A stretch of DNA of 19,259 nt, from NCBI GenBank assembly GCA_041736155.1, contig JBGSUL010000113.1, forward strand, positions 1-19,259, read 5' to 3'. Below, one piece after another: positions 1 to 5,660 of the stretch. Numbering within the stretch: position 1 is the first letter of the stretch; each line of letters starts with the position of its first letter. Under the pieces are notes generated by a model. That model saw nothing but the letters and a program-made list of their open reading frames with translations. It ran no database searches and was not told where the DNA came from. The DNA comes from JANPLN01 sp041736155. GTDB taxonomy: Bacteria > Bdellovibrionota > Bdellovibrionia > Bdellovibrionales > JAGQZY01. Made by a program: the position numbers and the translations under genes.

Positions 1-40
1 GTTTTACCTCGTCGCTGAATTTTCTCTTTGGCTTTCCCAT
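1..40 (-). CDS. IS3-family transposase OrfA, N-terminal fragment
   Basis: The first 13 codons of a minus-strand gene that leaves the window at its left edge: MGKPKRKFSDEVK. This basic opening, with a K/R-rich stretch followed by F-S-x-E-x-K, is typical of IS3-family OrfA, the small HTH protein that binds the IS ends. A GGAG sequence lies about 9 bases upstream of the ATG. OrfA and OrfB are usually joined by a -1 frameshift, but that part lies outside the window. With so few residues the call rests partly on the terminal repeat and on the OrfB-like fragment at the other edge. Confidence 0.7.
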   Translation of the reverse strand, partial: MGKPKRKFSDEVK

Positions 41-139
41 TTCCTGACTCCTAAATGCTCTGAATATAGAGCAGCTTGGGCCAGCCCGCTATTGTAACTT
101 CTTCACCGTGTTAGACTCCAGCTTTACGCCCGCAGTCCA
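1..139 (-). mobile_element. IS3-family insertion sequence, 5' end (partial)
   Basis: This is the 5' end of an insertion sequence read on the minus strand and running off the left edge. Its outer end is the terminal repeat TGGACTGCGGGCGT (complement of 126-139). The same 14 bases open the IS at the right edge (19123-19136). After a short variable stretch, both ends also share an AGTC-AAC-CGG block, so the imperfect inverted repeat is about 35 bp. The TG-initial end, the OrfA-like start inside and the OrfB-like end in the other copy together indicate the IS3 family. The base after the IS (140) lies inside a host gene that it truncates. Confidence 0.85.
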
Positions 140-269
140 CAGCTTTACTTAGTATACCGCCCTCTTCCCATGTAATTGTCCCTATTTTTGCTTCTTTGCA
201 TGAGTAAATTGTATCAGCGTAGCTATTATGGGTAAAAAGAAACATAAACGTTAACAACAGATATTTCAT
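111..269 (-). pseudogene. Small secreted protein, 3' end removed by IS insertion
   Basis: The ATG at 269 follows a good ribosome binding site (GAGGAGAG, about 5 bases upstream). It opens a Sec signal peptide, MKYLLLTFMFLFTHNSYA, followed by a mature start DTIYSCKEAKIG. Host sequence ends at 140, where the IS begins. The last ten or so codons and the stop (111-113) come from the IS terminal repeat, so the native C-terminus is lost. The family is not recognised. A longer reading from a start at 353 has no ribosome binding site and would put the signal peptide inside the protein, so the 269 start is preferred. A truncated peptide of about 52 residues could still be made and exported. Confidence 0.65.
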
Positions 270-403
270 ATTGCTCTCCTCGAGGTTGTCTTTATGAGAC
301 AATCGTACGACCATAGAAGATATCGGGCAAAGGTTATTGGCAAGGATGAGCACGCGCTGCCCAATAGATTAATTTAAATGGAATCGTTCGATCGGAGGTC
401 CTT

Positions 404-754
404 GTGAATAAATACATTATTTTTTCTCTATTTTTTGTTCCGCTACCTTTTCCTCAAGTTTCAATTGGAAGTTAAGCATAGATTAAATTGTTGGAAAATC
501 CATTGGTTACGATGAGAGAAAAGAAAAAATTGATGATTGGATATGTACTGTGGGCACCCCTAAGGAAGATAAATTTGGCAATGAAATAAAGTGTTTTGGT
601 CGTGGCCTAAAAGAAAGATAATGGCCTCCAGGCATACGTACTTACTACTTGTAATAAAGATAAAAAGAGAGGTAAACCATTTTCAGAAAATGGCTGTTTG
701 AATTTAAAAATGAATAAGTCAGGATCAAAACTTATATGCTTATTTTGTGACTAA
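404..754 (+). pseudogene. Decayed small secreted Cys-containing protein (two frameshifts)
   Basis: A GTG at 404 follows a good ribosome binding site (GGAGGT) and opens a signal-peptide-like sequence, VNKYIIFSLFFVPLPFPQVS, which hits TAA near 473. Protein-like sequence resumes one frame over from 487 (IVGKSIGYDERKEKIDDWIC..., ending LKER, stop 619-621). It then returns to the original frame from about 623 (GLQAYVLTTCNKDKKRG... to LICLFCD, stop 752-754). The three pieces join into one secreted protein of about 110 residues with several Cys. This looks like one gene with two compensating indels, or two sequencing errors. The family is not recognised. Confidence 0.55.
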
Positions 755-802
755 TTTAAAAAAAATAATTGTGATTTTATGCAGGTTTACCTCTACAGCT
801 GA

Positions 803-1087
803 TTAAAGATCTGATTTGTTAATTTTGAAAATTGTCGTTACGAGCAAAATTTTATCACCATTTTCACTTTTTAGGTCAGTATAAACTAGTCTGAGATCTT
901 GACCCATTTTAAGCATATAAGTGTCGGATTGATCTTTCATTTGCACAGAGTTCAAATAGATCTTAATGCCTGAAAAACTTCCTTCCAAAAGCTTTTCTAA
1001 TTTCTGCAAAATATAGCTCTTTTCATCTATAGAGATTTTTTCCAACTGTGTCAGCGCGTGTTCGGTGAATCTAATATTAGTAGTCAT
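803..1087 (-). CDS. RelE/ParE-like toxin
   Basis: A 94-residue protein with the layout of the RelE/ParE toxin fold. There is an opening FTEHALTQLEKI, two charged helices (about residues 15-36), then the beta-rich half containing MLKMGQDLRLVYTD (about 58-71) and a final LLVTTIFK strand. Toxins of this fold cleave ribosome-bound mRNA or inhibit gyrase. Catalytic residues vary too much in the family to assign here. The ATG overlaps the stop of the upstream membrane gene (ATGA at 1084-1087), and AGGAAA sits about 8 bases before it, so translation is probably coupled. No classical DNA-binding antitoxin is adjacent; the position where one would be expected holds a two-TM protein. Confidence 0.6.
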   Translation of the reverse strand: MTTNIRFTEHALTQLEKISIDEKSYILQKLEKLLEGSFSGIKIYLNSVQMKDQSDTYMLKMGQDLRLVYTDLKSENGDKILLVTTIFKINKSDL

Positions 1088-1437
1088 TTAGGTTTCCTGT
1101 TTTTAAGTATTGCCCCTGACTTAAATGCAACAGATACGACTTCATCGATGCTTTTGGAAGACTTAAGTAGTTCTCTGATTTGTACTTTTGCACATTTTTG
1201 CATTTCTGGATCGTTGCGAAAGGCTTCCACCGCAGCTTCGGCGCTTTCTACATCAGATTTGATTTTAAAGATTAATACTATGTTGAGTAAAACTAAAAAA
1301 ATTAATCCCAAAAAAATATAAGATTTTATGGAGCTCCAAAATCCATCTCGTATTAAGAGATCCGTATATAGATTAACAAACAGTCCTATTAGGATTGAAA
1401 GGATAAGCAAAAAAGAGGCTTTAATAGAGGCTGCCAT
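1084..1437 (-). CDS. Two-TM membrane protein paired with RelE-like toxin
   Basis: A 117-residue protein. Two hydrophobic helices lie at about 7-26 and 38-57, separated by a short loop. A charged, helical C-terminal tail of about 60 residues (DVESAEAAVEAFRNDPEMQKC...) is probably cytoplasmic. No family is recognised. It overlaps the RelE/ParE-like gene by 4 bases and lies 52 bases downstream of the PIN-like gene. There is no ribosome binding site. Instead TATAAT ends 6 bases before the ATG with TTGCGA 16 bases further up, so the transcript may begin at the start codon. It could be a membrane antitoxin or anchor, or an unrelated gene that happens to be co-transcribed. Confidence 0.6.
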   Translation of the reverse strand: MAASIKASFLLILSILIGLFVNLYTDLLIRDGFWSSIKSYIFLGLIFLVLLNIVLIFKIKSDVESAEAAVEAFRNDPEMQKCAKVQIRELLKSSKSIDEVVSVAFKSGAILKNRKPK

Positions 1438-1471
1438 AAATAAATTATATTTGTTTAGTTAAGAATCGCAA
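1438..1471 (-). promoter_or_regulatory. Promoter for the two-TM/RelE pair, apparently leaderless
   Basis: On the minus strand, TTGCGA (1471-1466) and TATAAT (1449-1444) are 16 bases apart. The ATG (1437) begins 6 bases after the -10 box, so a normal start site would fall at or next to the ATG. No Shine-Dalgarno sequence is present. It sits between the PIN-like gene and the two-TM gene and would let the downstream pair be expressed apart from the XRE/PIN genes. Confidence 0.6.
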
Positions 1472-1489
1472 GTTTTTTATTGGTGGTAT

Positions 1490-2095
1490 TTAGAGCCAAG
1501 ATTCAATTTTTGTTCTGAGTTTGCGATCTAAGCTTTCACCCATTCGATCTAAGGTTTCTAGACCAGTTTTAACATCATCTTTTGCTAAGACGCCTAACTT
1601 TAGAAGGTCTAAAATCAAATCCTCAAAAAGTAATACACGATTTTCCCCAAGTGTTATCTTCGCGAGAGATCTCATGGTTCGCTCTTGTGTAGCTAGAGCT
1701 GTTTTGTGCTTATAGGCAAGAGACAAAAGATCTTTATCTGTCTTTGAAGTCGCGGCTCCCTTTTTATCCGCTGTTAGCGAGTTTTCTTTAGCATCTAAAA
1801 AGCGATGGCTTCTTGCACACTCGCGCTCATCGGGGTCTCTTAGTGTGCATTGATGCTCAATACATTTTTTTAACGCATCCTCGATAAGGACTGCTGTGAA
1901 TTTTTGTACTTTTCTATTGTTTTTCACAAGCCATTTTTCTAATTCGCTAATGACGGTGTGGTGTATTTTAATTATCCCAAAGGAATAAACCGCACTAAAC
2001 ATGATGCTGGATTTAAATAAAATCATCAATAGGACTATGTTTGTGTCGCAGATTATTACCTGCGGCGAGCTATCTTTTTTCGGCTCTACTGACAT
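1490..2095 (-). CDS. PIN-like domain protein
   Basis: A protein of about 201 residues that resembles PIN-fold nucleases. Near the N-terminus a hydrophobic strand ends in ICDTN (Asp17, Asn19). ISELEKWL follows with an acidic residue (about Glu51). Later comes TDKDLLSLAYKHKTALATQERTM, with Asp120/Asp122 and an ATQE in place of the usual S/T-x-D. PIN proteins use these acids to bind metal and cleave RNA. The start at 2095 is chosen because AGAGGA lies 8 bases before it; the earlier ATG at 2113 has no spaced ribosome binding site. Either start overlaps the end of the HTH-peptidase gene, so the two are translated together. By analogy with HTH-peptidase/PIN gene pairs this is the likely effector. 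The fold call is from motifs by eye. Confidence 0.6.
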   Translation of the reverse strand: MSVEPKKDSSPQVIICDTNIVLLMILFKSSIMFSAVYSFGIIKIHHTVISELEKWLVKNNRKVQKFTAVLIEDALKKCIEHQCTLRDPDERECARSHRFLDAKENSLTADKKGAATSKTDKDLLSLAYKHKTALATQERTMRSLAKITLGENRVLLFEDLILDLLKLGVLAKDDVKTGLETLDRMGESLDRKLRTKIESWL

Positions 2096-3263
2096 TTGGG
2101 CTATCCTCTTCATCCTGTTTTTTAGCCCAAAGACGGATCAATTCATCAGCATCACCAGAATCAATATTTAACAGCTCAGCGAATTTTCGAGGTGATAATC
2201 TTCCGCAGGACGCAGCATCTTTAAGCTCTAAAAATGGCTTAAAGAAATCTTTATTTTTGATGATTTCATTATTAAAAAATATTTGTAGGCTTTCGAAGTC
2301 TTCGATCTTGAAACTTGTGAAGAATAGCTCGTCGAGAGACTTGTTATTTGAAATTAAAGTATTTAACTTCATCAATCGCTTATACTCGTGCGAGCTACCT
2401 TTTATTAAGCCATTTTCTTTTAATGCAATTGCCAGCCCCATTGGGCTCCAGTCAAATTCTCTGCAAAGTTCCATAGCTCTGCTTAAAGCAGTGTTCCAGT
2501 CGGTCACTTCCGCATTTAAGAACGGTTCGATAGCATCCTTTTTATCAAGAAAGAATTTCTTAGGATAGATCAACTCTCTTGCCACCCAGTTACACAGCTT
2601 CTCTTGCTCTTCAGTTGCATCGATATGATTAAGTACGATATGGGCCAGTTCATGACAAATATCAAAACATACTTGATCCAGTGTACGCTGAGTATCTGAG
2701 AAAATAATTCTTCTGTCGCCATTTGTAGCTGTAAATGCGACTTCCTTATTATTGGAAGTTGAATAGGTAATACCGATTTTGTGAAATGGAACAAAGAAAA
2801 CATTTATGTTGTGCTTTTTAAGCTCCATTAGCACATCCCCAAGTCTTACGGGCTCATGTTTATCTAAACATAGCAGCCCCCTAATTATATCAGCGATAGC
2901 TGAGTGGTCCGTGGTTTGATTGCCAATAGGGAAAAATTGACTGTTTACTACGTAAGATGAGCCGTCGATTTTAAAGAATGTATTTGCAATGTCTTTGCTT
3001 CTATTTTGAATAGTTTCTTCGGATGGCCCAAGGCCAACGCGCCTAAAGACTAAGGTGGTTTCTGGAACATTCATGAGCCGGGCAGTCTCATCTTCAGATA
3101 AATCTAATATCGTGATTATATCAAACAGGCGATGGTCTTCAGGTGTAGATTTACCATTTATCCACGCTGATACTGATGCACGGGAAACGCCCACTGCATC
3201 TGAAAACTTTTGAATAGTCTCAAACTTCGCAGCTATAAGGTCTTTTAAATATGTCATATTCAT
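2070..3263 (-). CDS. XRE HTH regulator fused to ImmA/IrrE-type metallopeptidase
   Basis: A 397-residue two-domain protein. Residues about 14-45 form an XRE helix-turn-helix (FSDAVGVSRASVSAWINGKS). The zinc peptidase motif HELAH is at 204-208, with a downstream acidic ligand in NWVAREL (Glu230), as in the M78 family (ImmA, IrrE/PprI). ImmA and IrrE relieve repression by cutting a repressor. Here DNA binding and protease are in one chain, the layout of COG2856-type regulators found in toxin-antitoxin-like loci. The C-terminal 150 residues are unassigned. AGGTGG lies 7 bases before the ATG at 3263; a second ATG at 3257 is possible. It overlaps the PIN-like gene downstream, and palindromes just upstream suggest self-regulation. 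Confidence 0.85.
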   Translation of the reverse strand: MNMTYLKDLIAAKFETIQKFSDAVGVSRASVSAWINGKSTPEDHRLFDIITILDLSEDETARLMNVPETTLVFRRVGLGPSEETIQNRSKDIANTFFKIDGSSYVVNSQFFPIGNQTTDHSAIADIIRGLLCLDKHEPVRLGDVLMELKKHNINVFFVPFHKIGITYSTSNNKEVAFTATNGDRRIIFSDTQRTLDQVCFDICHELAHIVLNHIDATEEQEKLCNWVARELIYPKKFFLDKKDAIEPFLNAEVTDWNTALSRAMELCREFDWSPMGLAIALKENGLIKGSSHEYKRLMKLNTLISNNKSLDELFFTSFKIEDFESLQIFFNNEIIKNKDFFKPFLELKDAASCGRLSPRKFAELLNIDSGDADELIRLWAKKQDEEDSPNVSRAEKR

Positions 3264-3283
3264 GTATATGCCACCTATCCCTA

Positions 3284-3327
3284 AGCTTATCGGAATGTAA
3301 AGTAAAAAGATAAGCTAAACTTTACAT
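3284..3327. promoter_or_regulatory. Interleaved inverted repeats upstream of the XRE-peptidase gene
   Basis: Two inverted repeats interlock. AGCTTATC (3284-3291) pairs with GATAAGCT (3309-3316), and ATGTAAAGT (3295-3303) pairs with ACTTTACAT (3319-3327). They lie 20-65 bases upstream of the HTH-peptidase start, where its promoter should be. Spaced half-sites suit a dimeric XRE repressor, so this is a candidate autoregulatory operator. A -35-like TTGCAT lies just upstream on the minus strand, but no convincing -10 stands out. Confidence 0.55.
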
Positions 3328-3435
3328 ATGCAAGTTAAATGCCTGATATAAGGCCATTATGTACAGTTAAATTAGATATGGCACTATACATCGCGTAAAA
3401 TCTGGACGCTTAAGGGCAATATATTCACTTTACCG

Positions 3436-3492
3436 ACAAAATTTCTTCAACGGTCTGTAGCTAATGCATTGGAAAACTATCGGAAATTTTGT
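3436..3492. repeat. Inverted repeat in intergenic region
   Basis: ACAAAATTTC (3436-3445) is the exact reverse complement of GAAATTTTGT (3483-3492). CCG and CGG blocks just outside extend the similarity imperfectly. The 37-base interior shows no coding or repeat structure. It lies in the 500-base gap between the HTH-peptidase gene and the reductase gene, beside the larger hairpin at 3559-3664. Confidence 0.45.
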
Positions 3493-3558
3493 GACCGTTG
3501 CAAAAAGTACATTTTAATTTTTGAATGTTTATATCTCAGGAAATTCAATAAATTGCGC

Positions 3559-3664
3559 GCTCCAGTCCATTTTGATTTGCCCTCTTCGGTCCTACACCCC
3601 TCCCCCTCAACTTTGTTGTAGCGATAGGGGTGTAGGACACGGTCAAATCAAAATGGACTGGAGC
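3559..3664. repeat. Large two-stem hairpin element (about 106 nt)
   Basis: The outer arms, 3559-3579 and 3644-3664, are perfect 21-bp reverse complements (CTCCAGTCC...GGACTGGAG at the base). The inner arms TCCTACACCCCT (3590-3601) and AGGGGTGTAGGA (3626-3637) are a perfect 12-bp stem. An asymmetric bulge of 10 and 6 bases separates the stems. The 24-base tip contains CAAC-TTT-GTTG. An ORF can be read through it but has no coding character. It could be a structured RNA, a miniature transposon or remnant of one, or a DNA cruciform site; the sequence does not decide. It is too long for an ordinary terminator and lacks a T-tract. Confidence 0.75.
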
Positions 3665-3724
3665 TGGTGGGGTGGAAAAATTGTAGGGTTGGGCGTGGGA
3701 TATATTTCACAAGAGATCTAATGA

Positions 3725-3760
3725 TGGCGGGCTGAGTGCTAATGCTCACCCTCTCCGCCA
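3725..3760 (-). terminator. Stem-loop after the reductase gene (candidate terminator)
   Basis: TGGCGG (3725-3730) pairs with CCGCCA (3755-3760). A weak inner stem TGAGTG/TGCTCA closes a CTAA loop, and ATGAT/ATCAT blocks flank the whole. It lies just after the minus-strand stop at 3767. No T-tract follows, so it could also protect the mRNA end or be an unrelated structure. Confidence 0.35.
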
Positions 3761-3766
3761 CTAATA

Positions 3767-4345
3767 TCATTTAGTTATAGGATTCTCTGGTTGATATATA
3801 TGCACCATAGCGCCGGAGCTGAAGACTTTCGTGTCGATGAGCTTGAGGTACAAAGGCTTGCTGAGCTTTTCAAAGAGACCGAAGCCTCGGCCTGCGGCTA
3901 CGGGATGAACTGCTAAACAGAATTCATCGACGAGACCTGTTTGAACAATATTTTGCGCAAATTCTACGCCTCCATGAACCATCAAATCTTTACCGGCTTG
4001 TTTCTTAAGAGCTGTGATTTCTTCGGCCAAGTCACCCGTGAGGACCTTTGATTCCACCCAACCCTTTGCACTTGTGACCTGAGAGGGATCGAAGCCTTTT
4101 TTCGAAAAAACAATTTTAGGAATTTCGTTCATTGGATTCGCAAGGATTCCGCTCGTGTTTGGCCAAAAAGAAGCCATCTCGCAGAAGGCTTTTCGACCCA
4201 TAAGATGAGCTCCGGCCTGTCCCATTTTTTCTGCGACCCAAGCTGCACCTTCAGGGCTTCTCGATTTAGCAAAATCGAGTTTTCCATCAGCAGATTCGAT
4301 AAATCCATCGATGGAGACAGATATTCTCAATATTAACTTTCTCAT
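3767..4345 (-). CDS. Dihydrofolate reductase family protein (RibD C-terminal-like)
   Basis: A 192-residue protein of the RibD C-terminal/DHFR-like family. It opens MRKLILRISVSIDGFIES, the usual first strand and S-x-D-G-(F/Y) motif. It continues with HLMGRKAFCEM, KIVFSKKG and KQAGKDLMVHGGVEFAQNIVQTGLVDEF, which match the NADPH-binding core, and ends in the expected strand region. These stand-alone cytosolic proteins are presumed NADPH-dependent reductases, but their substrates are mostly unknown and a true folate role is unlikely. GGGAGT lies upstream of the ATG at 4345. The ArsR gene lies upstream on the same strand with a gap of about 130 bases. Confidence 0.85.
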   Translation of the reverse strand: MRKLILRISVSIDGFIESADGKLDFAKSRSPEGAAWVAEKMGQAGAHLMGRKAFCEMASFWPNTSGILANPMNEIPKIVFSKKGFDPSQVTSAKGWVESKVLTGDLAEEITALKKQAGKDLMVHGGVEFAQNIVQTGLVDEFCLAVHPVAAGRGFGLFEKLSKPLYLKLIDTKVFSSGAMVHIYQPENPITK

Positions 4346-4472
4346 GGGGACTCCCGCGCAACTTTACCCTGGTTACTGCATCTTAACTAATTCGTGGTCA
4401 GTTTCAAACGTCTTTAGGTTGTCATACTGATGAAAAAGCAGATGGGTAAAAATATCGATCTTATATAAATGA

Positions 4473-4796
4473 CTAGCCCACTTCCAAATCATCTTTCAAG
4501 CGGGTGAGGAGGGCGGCCGCGGGTTGCGCGTAGGTGCTGAGCCATCGTTCGTAAATCCTTTGGATGGGCTCTACATTTAAATAATTCCAACGAAATTTTC
4601 CTTCGCGTTTAACAATAATAAGATCGGCTTTAGCGAGAACATTTAGGTGGAGCATAATAGTACATCGATCTAGCTTTTTGAGACGCAGAGAAATTTGCCC
4701 TGTAGTTAAAGGCTTTTCCTTTAATAAATCAAGGATTTGGCGACGATTCTCGTTGGCAAGAGCATCCCAAACTAAATTTTCTCTAGCTTTTTTCAT
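4473..4796 (-). CDS. ArsR-family transcriptional repressor
   Basis: A winged-helix ArsR protein of about 107 residues. ALANENRRQILDLLKEKPLTTGQISLRL covers the first helices, then a recognition helix and the wing KREGKFRWNYLN. It ends EPIQRIYERWLS, typical of ArsR proteins paired with SRPBCC genes. No metal-binding Cys cluster is seen, so the signal is probably not a metal. The start at 4796 is preferred over the ATG at 4814. TATATT ends 6 bases before it and TTGCCT is 17 bases further up, with no ribosome binding site for either start, which suggests a leaderless message. It is divergent from the SRPBCC gene, and an 18-bp palindrome overlaps its start. Confidence 0.88.
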   Translation of the reverse strand: MKKARENLVWDALANENRRQILDLLKEKPLTTGQISLRLKKLDRCTIMLHLNVLAKADLIIVKREGKFRWNYLNVEPIQRIYERWLSTYAQPAAALLTRLKDDLEVG

Positions 4797-4831
4797 GTTA
4801 TAAATATATAACATATAAAAGTGCTAGGCAA
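4796..4831. promoter_or_regulatory. ArsR operator within a divergent promoter pair
   Basis: TGTTATA (4796-4802) and TATAACA (4807-4813) form a palindrome with a 4-base centre. On the minus strand it covers the -10 box (TATATT, 4808-4803) and the bases up to the arsR ATG, with -35 TTGCCT at 4831-4826. On the plus strand TATAAA (4814-4819) could be the -10 for the SRPBCC gene, placing the palindrome in its spacer. One bound ArsR dimer would then block both promoters. Confidence 0.6.
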
Positions 4832-4863
4832 GTAAAGAAGAAGTAAATAAAAAAGGATCAAAT

Positions 4864-5283
4864 ATGGAACTCAAATTTTTAGTGCAAACAAAAATTAACA
4901 AACCTGTAGCCGAGGTGTTCGACGCCATCATCAATCCGAAAAAACTGACTGGCTACTTTTGTGAAAAATCCGACGCTCCTCTCGTAGAAGGTCAAACAGT
5001 TCGTTGGACATGGGCCAAACACGAAGTCGACGTGAAGGTAAAACAAATCATTCCCAATTCAAAAATCGTTATTGAGTGGCCAGCCGCCACATGCGGAACT
5101 TCCATCGCCGAGATGTCATTTAGCACGCTCGAAGGTGGACTTACCATGATTGCTATCACCGAATTGGGATGGCCCGAAAATGCCGAAGGTCTCAGCGCCA
5201 GCTACAAAAATTGTCAAGGTTGGCAACATATGCTGAGCTGTATGAGAGCTTATCTTCTGCATGGAATTGATTTACGTAAATAG
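4864..5283 (+). CDS. SRPBCC (AHSA1-like) domain protein
   Basis: A 139-residue single-domain protein of the START/AHSA1 superfamily. It opens VQTKINKPVAEVFDAIINPKKLTGYF, the typical first strand and helix. A central VRWTWAKHEVDVKVKQIIPNSKIVIEW follows, then a long C-terminal helix (GWQHMLSCMRAYLLHGIDL). The family forms a hydrophobic cavity for small ligands; the ligand here is unknown. AAGGA lies about 7 bases before the ATG. It is divergent from the ArsR gene and 8 bases ahead of the GFA gene, so it is probably the repressor's main target, in one operon with GFA. Confidence 0.88.
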   Translation: MELKFLVQTKINKPVAEVFDAIINPKKLTGYFCEKSDAPLVEGQTVRWTWAKHEVDVKVKQIIPNSKIVIEWPAATCGTSIAEMSFSTLEGGLTMIAITELGWPENAEGLSASYKNCQGWQHMLSCMRAYLLHGIDLRK

Positions 5284-5291
5284 GAGTACTC

Positions 5292-5642
5292 ATGAAACAT
5301 ACAGGTAGCTGCCACTGTGGCAAAGTAACCTACGAAGTTGAAATGAATTTAGAAAAAGCCATGAGCTGCAATTGCTCCATTTGCTTAAAGAAGGGGACAT
5401 TGCTGGATTTTGTGCCCGAAGCACAATTTAAACTTCTTTCCGGAGAAAACGATTTGGTCGATTACCAGTTCCATAAAATGAGGATTCACCACCTGTTTTG
5501 CAGAGTTTGTGGAGTGACTTCATTCGCCAAAGCCACTTCGCAAAAAGAGGGAGTAAAGATGATTGCCGTCAATGTGCGATGTCTGGACAACGTGGATATT
5601 TCAAAACTCAAAATCAACGAGTACGACGGAAAATCACTTTAG
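5292..5642 (+). CDS. GFA/CENP-V family zinc protein
   Basis: A 116-residue protein with the GFA (Mss4-like) cysteine pattern: CHCG at 7-9, CNCSIC at 26-31 and CRVCG at 70-73. These seven Cys bind structural and catalytic zinc in glutathione-dependent formaldehyde-activating enzymes and relatives. Most members have no proven formaldehyde role, so substrate assignment is not justified. GGAG sits just before the ATG, 8 bases after the SRPBCC stop, which implies co-transcription and probable ArsR control. Confidence 0.88.
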   Translation: MKHTGSCHCGKVTYEVEMNLEKAMSCNCSICLKKGTLLDFVPEAQFKLLSGENDLVDYQFHKMRIHHLFCRVCGVTSFAKATSQKEGVKMIAVNVRCLDNVDISKLKINEYDGKSL

Positions 5643-5660
5643 ACAAATCGCTGTGATTTT
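5630..5660. terminator. Candidate bidirectional terminator between convergent genes
   Basis: AAAATCAC (5630-5637) pairs with GTGATTTT (5653-5660) across a 15-base loop. It spans the stop of the GFA gene and reaches the stop of the convergent secreted-protein gene. A short T-run ends the plus-strand stem, but the stem is AT-rich. Confidence 0.4.

Noticed and set aside
404..621. Programmed frameshifting in the secreted-protein genes
   Set aside because: No slippery heptamer followed by a hairpin was noticed at the shifts, and stops occur in all frames; decay or sequence error is simpler.
1058..1321. Plus-strand ORF opposite the two-TM gene
   Set aside because: It is the antisense shadow of a better minus-strand gene with promoter and overlap evidence.
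3521..3721. 66-residue ORF across the large hairpin
   Set aside because: It is created by the palindrome itself, has a Cys/Trp/Pro-odd composition and no ribosome binding site.
3725..3765. tRNA-Ser-like 3' end (CCCTCTCCGCCAC)
   Set aside because: No anticodon arm or matching 5' half can be folded; a simple stem-loop explains it.
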